Assembly (NCBI GenBank): GCA_024277115.1
Contig: JAJRVW010000088.1
Coordinates: forward strand, 1 to 34,922
Source: Calditrichota bacterium
GTDB lineage: Bacteria; Calditrichota; Calditrichia; Calditrichales; J004
Direction of reading: 5' to 3'
Length of the DNA: 34,922 nucleotides
Of the stretch, positions 8,175 to 16,852 are shown piece by piece. Position 1 is the first letter of the stretch. Each line of letters begins with the position of its first letter. Position numbers and translations under genes: made by a program. The notes beneath the pieces are model-generated. The model worked only from the letters and a program-made list of their open reading frames with translations. It was not told where the DNA came from and searched no databases.

Positions 8175-9457
8175 TGCGAAAAAGAGTAGTATCATGGGTC
8201 TTGCCTGTGTTATTGTTGTCCATCGGGTTTGCTTTTGGGCAGGAAAACAACAAGCCCCTAATTTTAGATGACTTAATAGAAGAGGGTTTGGCAAATAACC
8301 CGCAATTACAGTCGTTTTATACTAAAACCCAGGCTGATTTGGCAAAGGTGCCACAAGCTGGTTCATTGCCCGATCCATTGGTGAGTTTAAATCTTCTTAA
8401 TCTCCCATTAGATAACTTTGTTTTTGACCAAGAACCGATGACAGGAAAACAAGTTGCCGTAAAACAGAAGTTTCCTTTTCCTGGCAAATTGGGCCTTAAA
8501 GAAAATATTGCACGAAAGGGGGCTGATGTTTCTGATGCCAATTGGCAGGAATTACGTATACAGTTGGTCCGTAATATTAAATTATCCTACTATGATCTGT
8601 ATTATGTTGATGAAGCAATCTCCACAACAGAAAAGAACCGAGATCTTTTGGTTGAATTTGTTAAAATCGCGGAGCAAAAATATGCCGTTGGTAGTGGTAT
8701 CCAGCAAGATGTGCTTAAGGCGCAAGTAGAACTTTCTAAAATGATTGACAGGCTGATAAAGTTAGAACAAAACCGAGAGTCGATTGAAGCGCGATTGAAT
8801 GCGCTGTTGAACCGTAAGGCGAGCCAGCCTTTCGCAAAAACACGTAAGATTGCCTATAACGAGTTGAAACTTGTACAGGATGATCTTGAAGCTTTAACCA
8901 CCGGAAATCGTCCTCTTTTTAAAGCATGGATTTCCCGGATAGAACAAAGCGAAGAAAGAATTGCGCTTGCTAAAAAACAATACATGCCGGATTTCTCGAT
9001 TTTTGCCGCTTACACCCAACGTGATGAATTGCAGACCGGGTTAGGTGGGGCAGATTTTTTTTCTGCCGGAATTACACTGGAAGTACCTCTTTATTTTTGG
9101 CGTAAACAACGAAAAAGAGTAGAAGAAACCCAACTGCTTCGGCAAAGTGTTGAACAAAGGTACATGGATATCAAATCTCAAACTTTTTCAAAGTTGGATG
9201 ATGCTATCACAGAGCTTTATAAAAACAATAAGCGTCTCGAGTTATATAAAACAAGTATTGTCCCTCAGGCATCACAATCGTTACAATCAGCAATGATTGG
9301 TTACCAGACGGATAAGGTTGACTTTTTAACCCTTGTTGACAACCAGATAACGCTTTTTAATTTGGAGCTAGAATATTCACGAATTTTAAGCGACTACAAT
9401 AAAGATATTGCAGACATTGAATATTTAACGGGTGGCGAGCTATCCCAAAAAGAATAA
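8174..9457 (+). CDS. cusC: Outer-membrane efflux channel, TolC/CusC family
   Basis: Encodes 427 residues with a signal peptide (about 1-22, ending FAFGQ). The mature protein has the two tandem outer-membrane efflux domains of the TolC fold: long amphipathic helices (LIEEGLANNPQLQSF, VRNIKLSYYDLYYVDEAI, SVEQRYMDIKSQTFSKLDDAITEL) separated by strand segments (DFSIFAAYTQRDE, FFSAGITLEVPLYFW). It is slightly shorter than E. coli CusC, as is common for heavy-metal RND channels of this phylum group. It overlaps the small membrane gene upstream by one base and precedes the CusB- and CusA-like genes, so it should be the outer-membrane duct of the tripartite pump. Lack of a lipobox is a difference from E. 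coli CusC. The symbol is by homology class, not proven orthology. Confidence 0.92.
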   Translation: MRKRVVSWVLPVLLLSIGFAFGQENNKPLILDDLIEEGLANNPQLQSFYTKTQADLAKVPQAGSLPDPLVSLNLLNLPLDNFVFDQEPMTGKQVAVKQKFPFPGKLGLKENIARKGADVSDANWQELRIQLVRNIKLSYYDLYYVDEAISTTEKNRDLLVEFVKIAEQKYAVGSGIQQDVLKAQVELSKMIDRLIKLEQNRESIEARLNALLNRKASQPFAKTRKIAYNELKLVQDDLEALTTGNRPLFKAWISRIEQSEERIALAKKQYMPDFSIFAAYTQRDELQTGLGGADFFSAGITLEVPLYFWRKQRKRVEETQLLRQSVEQRYMDIKSQTFSKLDDAITELYKNNKRLELYKTSIVPQASQSLQSAMIGYQTDKVDFLTLVDNQITLFNLELEYSRILSDYNKDIADIEYLTGGELSQKE

Positions 9458-9501
9458 ATAAAATTGAAGAATTAATATAGAATACTCAAATGGAGGTACA
9501 A

Positions 9502-11010
9502 ATGATATACACCCTTTTAAAACGCTCCGTGTTCATTAGCGTTGTTTTACTTACTTTTTTTATTATATCGTGTGGATCAGACGGTTCTGGGGAAAAGTCC
9601 ACAACCGATGGCACAGTGGAAAAGACTGAAAGCACAAAGAAGGAACGTAAAGTAAAATATTGGCAAGCCCCGATGAATCCAAGTGAAATCTATGACAGGC
9701 CGGGCAAATCCGCTATGGGTATGGACTTAGTACCTGTTTATGAAGGCGATGATGAAGAAACCGGCGGAACAATAAAAATTGATCCACTTACCAGCCAAAA
9801 CATGGGCGTACGTACAGCATTTGTAGAAAAAGTTGATTTTATAAGGGTATTACGAACTGTTGCGCGTGTTGACTATGATGAGGAGTCCTTGTATGCGGTA
9901 TCTCCTAAAATATCGGGCTGGGTCGAGAAATTATATGTAGAGTATGAGGGTGAAGAAGTTAAAAAAGGGCAGGCCCTGCTGGAAATATATTCTCCGGAAC
10001 TTGTAACAACTCAACAGGAATTTCTTTTGGCATTAAAAAACAAAGAACTCATTGGCTCCTCTAGTTTTAAGAGTGTGCGTGATGGAGCTGAATCCCTTCT
10101 TAAGGCCAGCCGTCTTCGCCTTACCTATTGGGATATTCCGGAATCGGAAATACTCGAACTCGAAAAAAGTGGAAAAGTCCGTAAAACACTTACGCTCGAA
10201 TCCCCGGCAAATGGCGTGATCATTAAGAAAAACGTTTTTGAAGGTTTGCATGTTAAAAGTGGTACACACTTATATCAAATTGCCGACCTTTCTAAGGTTT
10301 GGGTGTATGCAAGCATATATGATGACGAAGCTAGCTGGATAAAAGAAGGCCAGGAAGTTGAAATTGAGCTTTCTTATGCTGCAGGTAAAAAATTAAAAGG
10401 ACGCGTGACTTATATTTACCCTTATTTGAATGAAAAAGCACGGGATATTCAGGTACGCATCGAAATTGAAAACCCAAAACGGGAGCTTAAACCGGGAATG
10501 TATGCAAATATCCTGATAAAAACCTCTCCAATTAAAAATTCACTTGTTGTACCTACCGAAGCGGTAATCCGTTCCGGCCAGCGTAATGTAGTATTTATTG
10601 CCCTGGAAAAAGGCCGGTTTGAACCAAGGGATGTTGTGATTGCGGAAGAGAGTGAAGATGGTAAAATGCGCATTACGTCTGGCCTTGAAGAGCACGAAAA
10701 AATTGTTACATCTGCACAATTCCTTATTGACAGTGAGAGCCGTCTACAAGAAGCGATTCAAAAAATGCTTGCCCGGAAATCAGGGGATTCACCTATGCCT
10801 GCTAAGAAAAAAATGGATATGTCTGGTGAGAAGGATAGCAATAAGAGTGGGGTGGACTCGGACATGAAATGCGGCGATGGCATGGATATGGAAAAGAAAA
10901 GTAATACAAAGATGGAAAAAGAATCAGATATGAAATGTGGTGATGGTATGGATATGGAAAAGAAAAACCAGACGAAAATGGACCACGATAAAGATGGCCA
11001 TGATAATTAA
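9502..11010 (+). CDS. cusB: Heavy-metal RND periplasmic adaptor (CusB-like) with Met-rich tail
   Basis: The start at 9502 is chosen because GGAGGT at 9492-9497 lies 4 bases before it; an ATG at 9490 lacks a site. The 502-residue product has a lipoprotein signal (FFIISC, Cys24). It has a heavy-metal binding segment (about 50-80, YWQAPMNPS...GMDLVPVYEG), whose usual CPMHP cysteine is lost but whose methionines remain. Barrel-sandwich, alpha-hairpin and beta-barrel segments of a membrane fusion protein follow. The C-terminus (about 430-502) is an extra Met/Lys/Asp tail containing two near-identical units around DMKCGDGMDMEKK, ending DHDKDGHDN. CusB proteins collect Cu(I)/Ag(I) in the periplasm and pass it to CusA. 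No separate CusF gene is seen, so the tail may serve as a built-in metal collector (inference). Confidence 0.93.
   Translation: MIYTLLKRSVFISVVLLTFFIISCGSDGSGEKSTTDGTVEKTESTKKERKVKYWQAPMNPSEIYDRPGKSAMGMDLVPVYEGDDEETGGTIKIDPLTSQNMGVRTAFVEKVDFIRVLRTVARVDYDEESLYAVSPKISGWVEKLYVEYEGEEVKKGQALLEIYSPELVTTQQEFLLALKNKELIGSSSFKSVRDGAESLLKASRLRLTYWDIPESEILELEKSGKVRKTLTLESPANGVIIKKNVFEGLHVKSGTHLYQIADLSKVWVYASIYDDEASWIKEGQEVEIELSYAAGKKLKGRVTYIYPYLNEKARDIQVRIEIENPKRELKPGMYANILIKTSPIKNSLVVPTEAVIRSGQRNVVFIALEKGRFEPRDVVIAEESEDGKMRITSGLEEHEKIVTSAQFLIDSESRLQEAIQKMLARKSGDSPMPAKKKMDMSGEKDSNKSGVDSDMKCGDGMDMEKKSNTKMEKESDMKCGDGMDMEKKNQTKMDHDKDGHDN
10864..10968 (+). repeat. Short in-frame tandem repeat in the CusB-like tail
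   Basis: Two copies, 66 bases apart, of a segment encoding MKCGDGMDMEKK (near 10864 and 10930). They differ mostly at third positions (GCGGC versus TGGTG-type changes), so the duplication is not brand new and the residues have been conserved. Each unit holds one Cys and three Met, suited to Cu(I) or Ag(I). Confidence 0.75.
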
Positions 11011-11146
11011 TCAAAAAGCGCTTGGCCAAACAAAATGTTCATCGTTTCTGAAAGTTATGTGCTGAAAATGCTTTCACAGAAGAGTTCATAGATTAGAATA
11101 CTCAGAGTTATTGAGTGGAAAACGAGACATATTATGGAGAAAATAG
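11011..11146. other. 136-bp gap between the CusB- and CusA-like genes
   Basis: No gene and no clear terminator. It contains GCTTGGCCAAAC and a loosely palindromic stretch, but no -12 element fits. The CusA-like gene is probably read from the upstream promoter; an internal weak promoter cannot be excluded. Confidence 0.3.
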
Positions 11147-14100
11147 ATGTTAGAAAAGATAATTGAAGCTTCGGTAAATAACCGGGTTATGGTATTGATT
11201 TTTACCGCTTTTACTATTTTGGGTGGAATATATATGCTGCTGGATACGCCTGTAGACGCCATTCCTGATTTAAGTGATGTGCAGGTGATTGTCTTTACAG
11301 AATTCCCGGGACAGGCACCCCAAGTGGTTGAAGATCAGGTAACTTACCCATTAACAACAGCAATGCTTGCCGTTCCCTTTGCGAAAGTGGTACGTGGCTA
11401 TAGTTTTTTTGGGTTTTCATTTGTATACATAATTTTTGAGGATGATACGGATTTATATTGGGCACGAAGCAGGGTATTGGAATATCTGAATTATGTGTCT
11501 AGCCGCTTGCCCAACGGGGTAACACCAACATTGGGCCCTGATGCCACAGGTGTCGGTTGGGTATACGAATATATTTTAGATGGTGGTGATAAATATTCTG
11601 TACAAGAATTACGTTCGATGCAAGACTGGTTCCTCCGCTACGAGCTGACCACAGTGCCAGGTGTTGCCGAGGTAGCCAGTATAGGTGGTTATGTAAAACA
11701 ATATCAGGTAGAAGTAGACCCGAATAAACTATTGGCCTACAATATACCCATCCAAAAAGTCCGAATGGCCATAAAACGCAGTAATAATGATGTTGGCGGC
11801 AAATTAGTTGAAATGGCTGAGACCGAATTTATGGTCCGTGGGCTTGGTTATATTAAATCTGTGGAAGACATTAAAAATATACCTGTGGGTGTTGACGAAA
11901 ATGGTTCCCCAATATTAATAAATCAAATCGCCAATGTTCAAATTGGCCCGGAACTGCGCCGTGGCCTTACTGACTGGAACGGCAAAGGTGAGGTGGCCGG
12001 CGGTATTATTGTGATGCGTTTTGGCGAAAATGCATTAAAAACGATCGAGCTAGTGAAAGAAAAGCTAGAGGAGTTAAAGAAAGGTTTACCTGAAGGGGTA
12101 AAAATAGAAACAGCCTATGACCGGTCAAGTTTGATATTGCGGGCGATCGACAACCTCAAATTTAAACTTATCGAGGAAACAATTGTCGTGGCTTTGGTCT
12201 GTATAATATTCCTCTTGCACTTCCGTAGCGCCTTTGTTGCGATATTTACACTGCCCGTGGGTATTCTGATGGCTTTTATGGTGATGAACTACCAGGGGTT
12301 AAATGCAAATATAATGTCGTTAGGAGGTATCGCGATCGCTATTGGCGCGATGGTGGATGCGGCGATAGTGATGATTGAAAACGCCCACAAGCATATTGAA
12401 AGGGATGGTGGCAAAAAGGACCACTGGCAAATAATTATCGATTCGTCTAAAGAAGTGGGGCCAGCCCTTTTCTATTCGTTGTTAATTATTACACTTTCTT
12501 TCTTACCTGTTTTTACCTTGCAGGCACAAGAAGGGCGCTTGTTTAAGCCATTGGCTTTTACGAAAACATACTCAATGGCAGCCGCAGCTCTGCTTGCATT
12601 GACAGTTGTCCCTGTTTTTATGGGTTATTTTATCCGTGGCAATATCATGCCGGAAGAAAAAAATCCTGTAAACCGCTTTTTAATTAAACTTTACCGTCCT
12701 GTCATCAACTTGGTTTTACGTTTTAAGTGGAGCACGCTTGGCCTGGCTTTGGTGGTATTGGCCATCTCAATATGGCCCCTGGAGAAAATCGGTTCCGAGT
12801 TTATGCCTCCGTTAAATGAAGGCGACTTGCTCTATATGCCTACGATGGATCCCGGCATCTCTATTACCAAGGCGAAAGAGATTTTACAACAGACAGATAA
12901 AATAATCAGGACATTTCCAGAAGTACACCATGTTTTTGGTAAGATTGGCCGGGCAGAAACAGCGACTGATCCAGCACCGCTTTCGATGATAGAAACGACC
13001 ATCCGTTTGATGCCTGAAGAAGAATGGCGCGAAGGGATGACAGTAGAAAAGCTTGTGGAGGAAATGGATTCAGCCATTAAATTTGCCGGTGTGACCAATG
13101 CCTGGACAATGCCAATTAAAACCCGTATAGATATGCTTTCTACCGGTATTAAGACCCCGGTAGGTATTAAGCTTATGGGCCCCGACTTGCAGGTGCTTTC
13201 CGACTTGGGTCAGGAGATTTCCAATTTATTAATAGATATGGACGGTACGCTGAGTGCCTTTCCAGACAAAGCGGTAGGCGGAAACTATTTCGATTTTGAA
13301 ATTAATAGAAAAGAAGCAGCCCGTTATGGTTTAACCGTCGGTGATATTCAGGACGTGATCATGTCAGCTATCGGCGGGATGAATGTAACATATACGGTTG
13401 AGGGATTGGAACGCTATCCGGTAAATGTAAGGTATAGCCGTGAATTGCGCGATAACCTAAGTATGTTAAAAAGGGTTTTGGTACCCACACCAACAGGTGC
13501 GCAGATCCCCATTAGCTACGTCGCCGATATAGTGGTTAGGAAAGGCCCCCCTAGTATTAAAAGTGAAAATTCACGTCAGACATCCTGGATTTATGTAGAC
13601 CTGCGTGGTATCGATGTGGGTACCTATGTTAAGAATGCCAAGGAGTTATTAGATAAGGAATTTGAACTTCCACAGGGCTATAGCATAATGTGGTCCGGGC
13701 AATACGAATATATGGAACGTGCGGCAAAACGTTTACGTGTTGTTATCCCTGTGACACTGGTTATCATATTCATGTTGTTATTCTTCAATTTTAAAAATGT
13801 ACAGGAAAGTCTTATCGTGATGCTTTCGTTGCCATTCTCGCTGATTGGTGGCATCTGGTATCTCTATATTCTGGACTATGATTTTAGTGTTGCGGTGGGT
13901 GTCGGTTTTATTGCCCTGGCAGGTGTTGCGGCGGAAACGGGGGTCATAATGCTTATTTACCTTGACCATGCCTATCATAATATGAAAGATAAAGGTATGA
14001 TGCGTTCGCTACATGATTTGTACGACGCCATTATTGAAGGGGCTGTGGATCGTGTAAGGCCAAAAATGATGACGGTTACGGCAATCATGGCCGGTTTAAT

Positions 14101-14305
14101 ACCCATTATGTGGGGGCACGGAACAGGCTCGGAAGTTATGAAACGTATTGCAGCGCCAATGGTTGGCGGGATGGTTTCTTCCACAGTTTTAACACTGGTT
14201 GTAATCCCGGCTATTTATTTCCTTTGGAAAAGCAGGGAAGTCAATAAAATAGCAGAACAACTGGCCTTAGAGGAGGCTAATTCCTCCGGGTCTGGACAAA
14301 AGTAG
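11147..14305 (+). CDS. cusA: Heavy-metal RND efflux pump, CusA-like (Cu/Ag type)
   Basis: Encodes 1052 residues, the normal length for this family, with GGAG 8 bases before the ATG. It shows the RND layout: TM1 at the N-terminus (NNRVMVLIFTAFTILGG), a large periplasmic loop, TM2-6, TM7 (STLGLALVVLAISIWPL), a second loop and TM8-12. The TM4 signature GGIAIAIGAMVDAAIVMIENAHKHIE is that of the monovalent-cation (CusA/SilA) group; Zn/Co pumps carry DFGxxxD there. Other family marks are TPVDAIPDLSDVQV and AGVAAETGVIMLIYLDHA. The pump exports Cu(I) or Ag(I) from periplasm or cytoplasm to the outside using the proton gradient, with the upstream adaptor and channel. It is followed by a strong terminator. 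Substrate type is inferred from the signature only. Confidence 0.96.
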   Translation: MLEKIIEASVNNRVMVLIFTAFTILGGIYMLLDTPVDAIPDLSDVQVIVFTEFPGQAPQVVEDQVTYPLTTAMLAVPFAKVVRGYSFFGFSFVYIIFEDDTDLYWARSRVLEYLNYVSSRLPNGVTPTLGPDATGVGWVYEYILDGGDKYSVQELRSMQDWFLRYELTTVPGVAEVASIGGYVKQYQVEVDPNKLLAYNIPIQKVRMAIKRSNNDVGGKLVEMAETEFMVRGLGYIKSVEDIKNIPVGVDENGSPILINQIANVQIGPELRRGLTDWNGKGEVAGGIIVMRFGENALKTIELVKEKLEELKKGLPEGVKIETAYDRSSLILRAIDNLKFKLIEETIVVALVCIIFLLHFRSAFVAIFTLPVGILMAFMVMNYQGLNANIMSLGGIAIAIGAMVDAAIVMIENAHKHIERDGGKKDHWQIIIDSSKEVGPALFYSLLIITLSFLPVFTLQAQEGRLFKPLAFTKTYSMAAAALLALTVVPVFMGYFIRGNIMPEEKNPVNRFLIKLYRPVINLVLRFKWSTLGLALVVLAISIWPLEKIGSEFMPPLNEGDLLYMPTMDPGISITKAKEILQQTDKIIRTFPEVHHVFGKIGRAETATDPAPLSMIETTIRLMPEEEWREGMTVEKLVEEMDSAIKFAGVTNAWTMPIKTRIDMLSTGIKTPVGIKLMGPDLQVLSDLGQEISNLLIDMDGTLSAFPDKAVGGNYFDFEINRKEAARYGLTVGDIQDVIMSAIGGMNVTYTVEGLERYPVNVRYSRELRDNLSMLKRVLVPTPTGAQIPISYVADIVVRKGPPSIKSENSRQTSWIYVDLRGIDVGTYVKNAKELLDKEFELPQGYSIMWSGQYEYMERAAKRLRVVIPVTLVIIFMLLFFNFKNVQESLIVMLSLPFSLIGGIWYLYILDYDFSVAVGVGFIALAGVAAETGVIMLIYLDHAYHNMKDKGMMRSLHDLYDAIIEGAVDRVRPKMMTVTAIMAGLIPIMWGHGTGSEVMKRIAAPMVGGMVSSTVLTLVVIPAIYFLWKSREVNKIAEQLALEEANSSGSGQK

Positions 14306-14325
14306 TTATCAAGCCACTGTAAAAA

Positions 14326-14361
14326 TACATGGACGGATTAAAAACCGTCCATGTAGCTTTT
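14326..14361 (+). terminator. Terminator of the cus-type operon
   Basis: A perfect 11-bp stem TACATGGACGG (14326-14336) / CCGTCCATGTA (14345-14355) with an 8-base A-rich loop, followed by GCTTTTG, 20 bases after the cusA stop. The T-run is short but the stem is strong. Confidence 0.75.
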
Positions 14362-14705
14362 GATACGGTCTCAATAGGTGTTGTTGTTAAAAGTTACTTG
14401 AAAAAATAAGAAAGCGATAATGTGAAATCTTCTGGAACCCTTTGCTTACTTGATCTTGCCCCACCTCTATCAGCAGGCTCGCTCAAGCAAAAGTGGGGGG
14501 ACAGAGAGAATGCAGATAAAGAACCCCCGAAGGGGTAAAAAGGTTATTGCAAAATGATTGGAGAAAGAAGGGAAACTCTGAAGAAATGTTATATTTCACA
14601 CCTTCGGAGTTAAAAACTTTTTGATAAATTTTTCTTAATCATGACCTCCCTTAGGGATTAAACCAAAGCTTTTGGCACTATCTAATAAATAATCAGGAGT
14701 ATAAA
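14362..14705. other. Intergenic region with several hairpins, no gene seen
   Basis: About 340 bases without a supportable ORF. Three structures are visible: CCCCAC (14460s) with GTGGGG (14490s) around a C/T-rich loop; a short ACCCC-CGAA-GGGGT hairpin near 14523-14536; and AACTCTGAAG (14573-14582) pairing with CTTCGGAGTT (14602-14611), followed by TTTTTG. TGGCAC at 14673-14678 looks like a -24 element but no -12 TTGC follows. The Met-rich gene downstream has a good ribosome site (AGGAG). Confidence 0.35.
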
Positions 14706-15212
14706 ATGACAAATATTAGTATCCCCGGCAAGATAGGCCTTTTTGTGCTATCTATATTTTTTGCCACTTCCCAGGCAAGCGCCCAGGCACATGATATGAA
14801 ACAAAAAATCCAGAGTATGAATCACTCGGGTATGCAAGTTATGAACCAGCAACAAATGCAGATGAATATGGATCAAATGATGAAGCACATGAATGAAATG
14901 GTTTCTCATACGGATAAAATGCTGAAATCGCAGCATGAAGAACATGAACATAAAATGCAGGGTTCTGCGTCGGGTGCCATGCAAAATAAGGTGGCAGACA
15001 TGGGTATGAGCATAAATAAAATGACAAAAAATATGCAAAAGACTATGGAACAAATGCAAAAGATGCTCTCCGATGACGAGATCATGAATGACCCGGCCAT
15101 GAAATCATCTATGGAAGATATGCACAAAAACATGGGAGACATGTTGACGGCGATGGATGGTATGATTAAAAATTTAGATGATTTAGAATCCCCTAAAAAT
15201 GAAAAAGAATAA
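14706..15212 (+). CDS. Extremely Met-rich periplasmic protein, putative copper/silver binder
   Basis: Encodes 168 residues with AGGAG before the ATG and a signal peptide ending ASAQA. The mature part contains about 29 methionines, arranged as MxxM, MxM and MM clusters (QMQMNMDQMMKHMNEM, MSINKMTKNM, MHKNMGDM), with several His (NHSGM, HEEHEHKM) and no Cys. The pattern is predicted almost all helical, probably coiled coil. Clustered Met and His are the classic soft-metal ligand set of periplasmic Cu(I)/Ag(I) chaperones such as PcoE/SilE and CusF, though I see no homology to those. It sits between the efflux operon and a barrel gene 2 bases downstream, so a role in buffering copper or silver is likely but inferred. 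Confidence 0.85.
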   Translation: MTNISIPGKIGLFVLSIFFATSQASAQAHDMKQKIQSMNHSGMQVMNQQQMQMNMDQMMKHMNEMVSHTDKMLKSQHEEHEHKMQGSASGAMQNKVADMGMSINKMTKNMQKTMEQMQKMLSDDEIMNDPAMKSSMEDMHKNMGDMLTAMDGMIKNLDDLESPKNEKE

Positions 15213-15214
15213 TC

Positions 15215-16003
15215 ATGGCAAATTATAAATATCTTAAAACCACTGTTTTTTACAGAGGGCCCGTACCTTTGATTGTCCTAAGTCTGGTTTTAGCATTTTC
15301 TTCTTTAAGTGCAAGGGAAAAATGGTCTGTAAATACAACACTTTCGTATGGTACCGGAAAATATATCTACGAAAGTCCTGTACAAAACTATACGCTTTAT
15401 CTGGGCGGGCAATACAGTAGGGATGCTTTCAGCGTCTCTGTCACGCTTCCCTTTGTTTTACAGCGCGACAACCTCGATGGACCGCTTGAGGTGGGTAGTG
15501 GAGCCTCGCAAATGGATAAAGATCATTCGGTGACTGGTGGCGCTTCAGATGTTTACCTTTACAGTGAATATAATGTTTATCCTTCCTTTTATGTGACGGG
15601 CCAATTTAAAATCCCCACTTCGGTTGATGGCTCTTTGTTTAGTACCGGTGAATTTGATTATGGCCTTGGCTTTGCTTTTAGGCGCATGTTTGGAACTTTT
15701 AAGCTGTTTGTAGATGCGGGATATCTTGTTTTGGGGGACCCGAGCCAAATTACATACAAGGATCCGTTTGTGTACGGTGTTGGTTTGGCCAAGCATGCCC
15801 AAAATGGGAAATCCTCTGTTTCCTTTTATTATCAGGAATATAGCCAAATAATCAGCGGGCTCGATCCGCCCCGGCAAGTTTCTGTTGCTTACTACAGGCT
15901 ATTTACAAAAATACTTGGAATTTCTTTTTATGGTTCTAAGGGTTTCGGAGAGACCAGTCCAGAGTATACTCTTTCGGTTGGCATGGATGTTGTCCTTAGA
16001 TAA
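15215..16003 (+). CDS. Outer-membrane beta-barrel protein, putative transporter
   Basis: Encodes 262 residues. It has an N-terminal signal (hydrophobic stretch about 17-33, ending SLSA) and then alternating polar/aromatic strands typical of a 10-12 strand barrel (WSVNTTLSYGTGKYIYES, YTLYLGGQYSRDAFSVSVTLPF, ASDVYLYSEYNVYPSFYVTGQFKIPT, VSVAYYRLFTKILGISFYGSKGF), ending in Val-Leu-Arg. It starts 2 bases after the Met-rich gene stop and is surely co-transcribed. It resembles the loosely defined outer-membrane transporter/MetA-like barrels often seen beside metal resistance genes, and another barrel of similar size lies in the mer operon of this window (33075-33881). Function is unknown; a diffusion or metal-uptake pore is possible. 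Confidence 0.8.
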   Translation: MANYKYLKTTVFYRGPVPLIVLSLVLAFSSLSAREKWSVNTTLSYGTGKYIYESPVQNYTLYLGGQYSRDAFSVSVTLPFVLQRDNLDGPLEVGSGASQMDKDHSVTGGASDVYLYSEYNVYPSFYVTGQFKIPTSVDGSLFSTGEFDYGLGFAFRRMFGTFKLFVDAGYLVLGDPSQITYKDPFVYGVGLAKHAQNGKSSVSFYYQEYSQIISGLDPPRQVSVAYYRLFTKILGISFYGSKGFGETSPEYTLSVGMDVVLR

Positions 16004-16081
16004 TGATTACATACATGTTCCACCTCTGTTATAAAACTAATTTAATACACTGAAATTTATACCTAATTAGGAGATTTATTT

Positions 16082-16750
16082 ATGATTAAAAAAATGATTG
16101 CCACATTTGGCATAACGCTATTGTTTGTATTTACATCCTTGGCAATAACAAGCTGTGGAAAATCAGATCAAAAAGCGAAAGAAGAGGTTAAGGGGGTTGA
16201 ACAAGAACATGAACATGGCGAAGAAGGGGCCATGGAAATGGGCGAGGGCTCTGAAGAATCTGGTGAACACCAACCTGCTGGTGGCGGTGGCCATATGAAA
16301 CACATGGACGATGTTGTTGAATGGCTAAAAAAAGAATTGGGCAATAATTATGACGATCTTGTTGCGCCTGTAACTGAAACACAAATGGCCCAGGGCGAAG
16401 AAACATTTAAAAAAATATGCGTAGCTTGCCATGGTGCGGGTGGTAAAGGCGATGGCCCGGCGGCAGCGGCGTTTGAAAATAAACCTGCGGATTTTACCGA
16501 TCCGGTCCATTCAAAATATTATTCTGATGCAGGTCGGTTGCATATAATTAAAAATGGCATTCCGGGAACGCCAATGGTCGGTCTGGGCAGCATACTTAGC
16601 GATGATGATATTAAGGCTGTTTATGGTTATGTCCTCTCATTGAGAAGTACTGAAGGCGTGGAAGAAGGCGAACATATGGATGGGCACGACCACGGTGAGG
16701 CAGAAGAGCAAGAAGCCGAAAGTGATGGCCATGGGGAGCATGATCATTAA
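16082..16750 (+). CDS. Monoheme c-type cytochrome lipoprotein with His/Glu-rich ends
   Basis: Encodes 222 residues; TAGGAG precedes the ATG. The lipoprotein signal ends LAITSC (Cys25). A His/Glu/Met-rich segment follows (about 40-75, EQEHEHGEEGAMEMGEG... HMKHMDD). The cytochrome c domain has CVACH (113-117), then GAGGKGDGPAAAAF, and a likely distal Met ligand in GTPMVG. The C-terminus is again acidic and His-rich (HMDGHDHGEAEEQEAES...HGEHDH). This is a class I cytochrome of the family found in electron-transfer chains. The His/acidic arms on both sides of the haem domain are unusual and look like metal-binding extensions, so it may couple metal binding to electron transfer at the membrane surface (inference). 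It is followed by a terminator. Confidence 0.9.
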   Translation: MIKKMIATFGITLLFVFTSLAITSCGKSDQKAKEEVKGVEQEHEHGEEGAMEMGEGSEESGEHQPAGGGGHMKHMDDVVEWLKKELGNNYDDLVAPVTETQMAQGEETFKKICVACHGAGGKGDGPAAAAFENKPADFTDPVHSKYYSDAGRLHIIKNGIPGTPMVGLGSILSDDDIKAVYGYVLSLRSTEGVEEGEHMDGHDHGEAEEQEAESDGHGEHDH

Positions 16751-16760
16751 AACATTTTAA

Positions 16761-16793
16761 AGAGGTGTTACGGTAGTAGCACCTCTTTTTTTA
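16761..16793 (+). terminator. Rho-independent terminator after the His-rich cytochrome gene
   Basis: AGAGGTG (16761-16767) pairs with CACCTCT (16780-16786), with further partial pairing inside, followed directly by a run of seven T. It is 10 bases after the stop codon. Confidence 0.9.
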
Positions 16794-16852
16794 AAAATAA
16801 AAGATTTTGGCAATTAACTTATAGTACTTAAATAATACATGAGGAGAACATA

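Noticed and set aside
10802-11029. Minus-strand frame opposite the CusB tail, rich in His, Tyr and Pro
   Set aside because: A shadow of the Met/Lys/Asp repeat on the plus strand.
14673-14687. TGGCAC as a possible sigma54 promoter before the Met-rich gene
   Set aside because: The -24 half is perfect, but the -12 position reads AATA instead of TTGC, and only a loose 14-bp palindrome lies upstream.
14748-15142. Long minus-strand open frames opposite the Met-rich gene
   Set aside because: They are His/Cys-rich only because they mirror ATG/CAT codons of the Met-rich gene; no start signals, and the plus-strand frame has a clear signal peptide and ribosome site.
16808-16822. TGGCAATTAACTTAT as a sigma54 promoter before the cytochrome gene at 16853
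   Set aside because: The -12 GC is replaced by AT and no dyad is found about 80 bp upstream.
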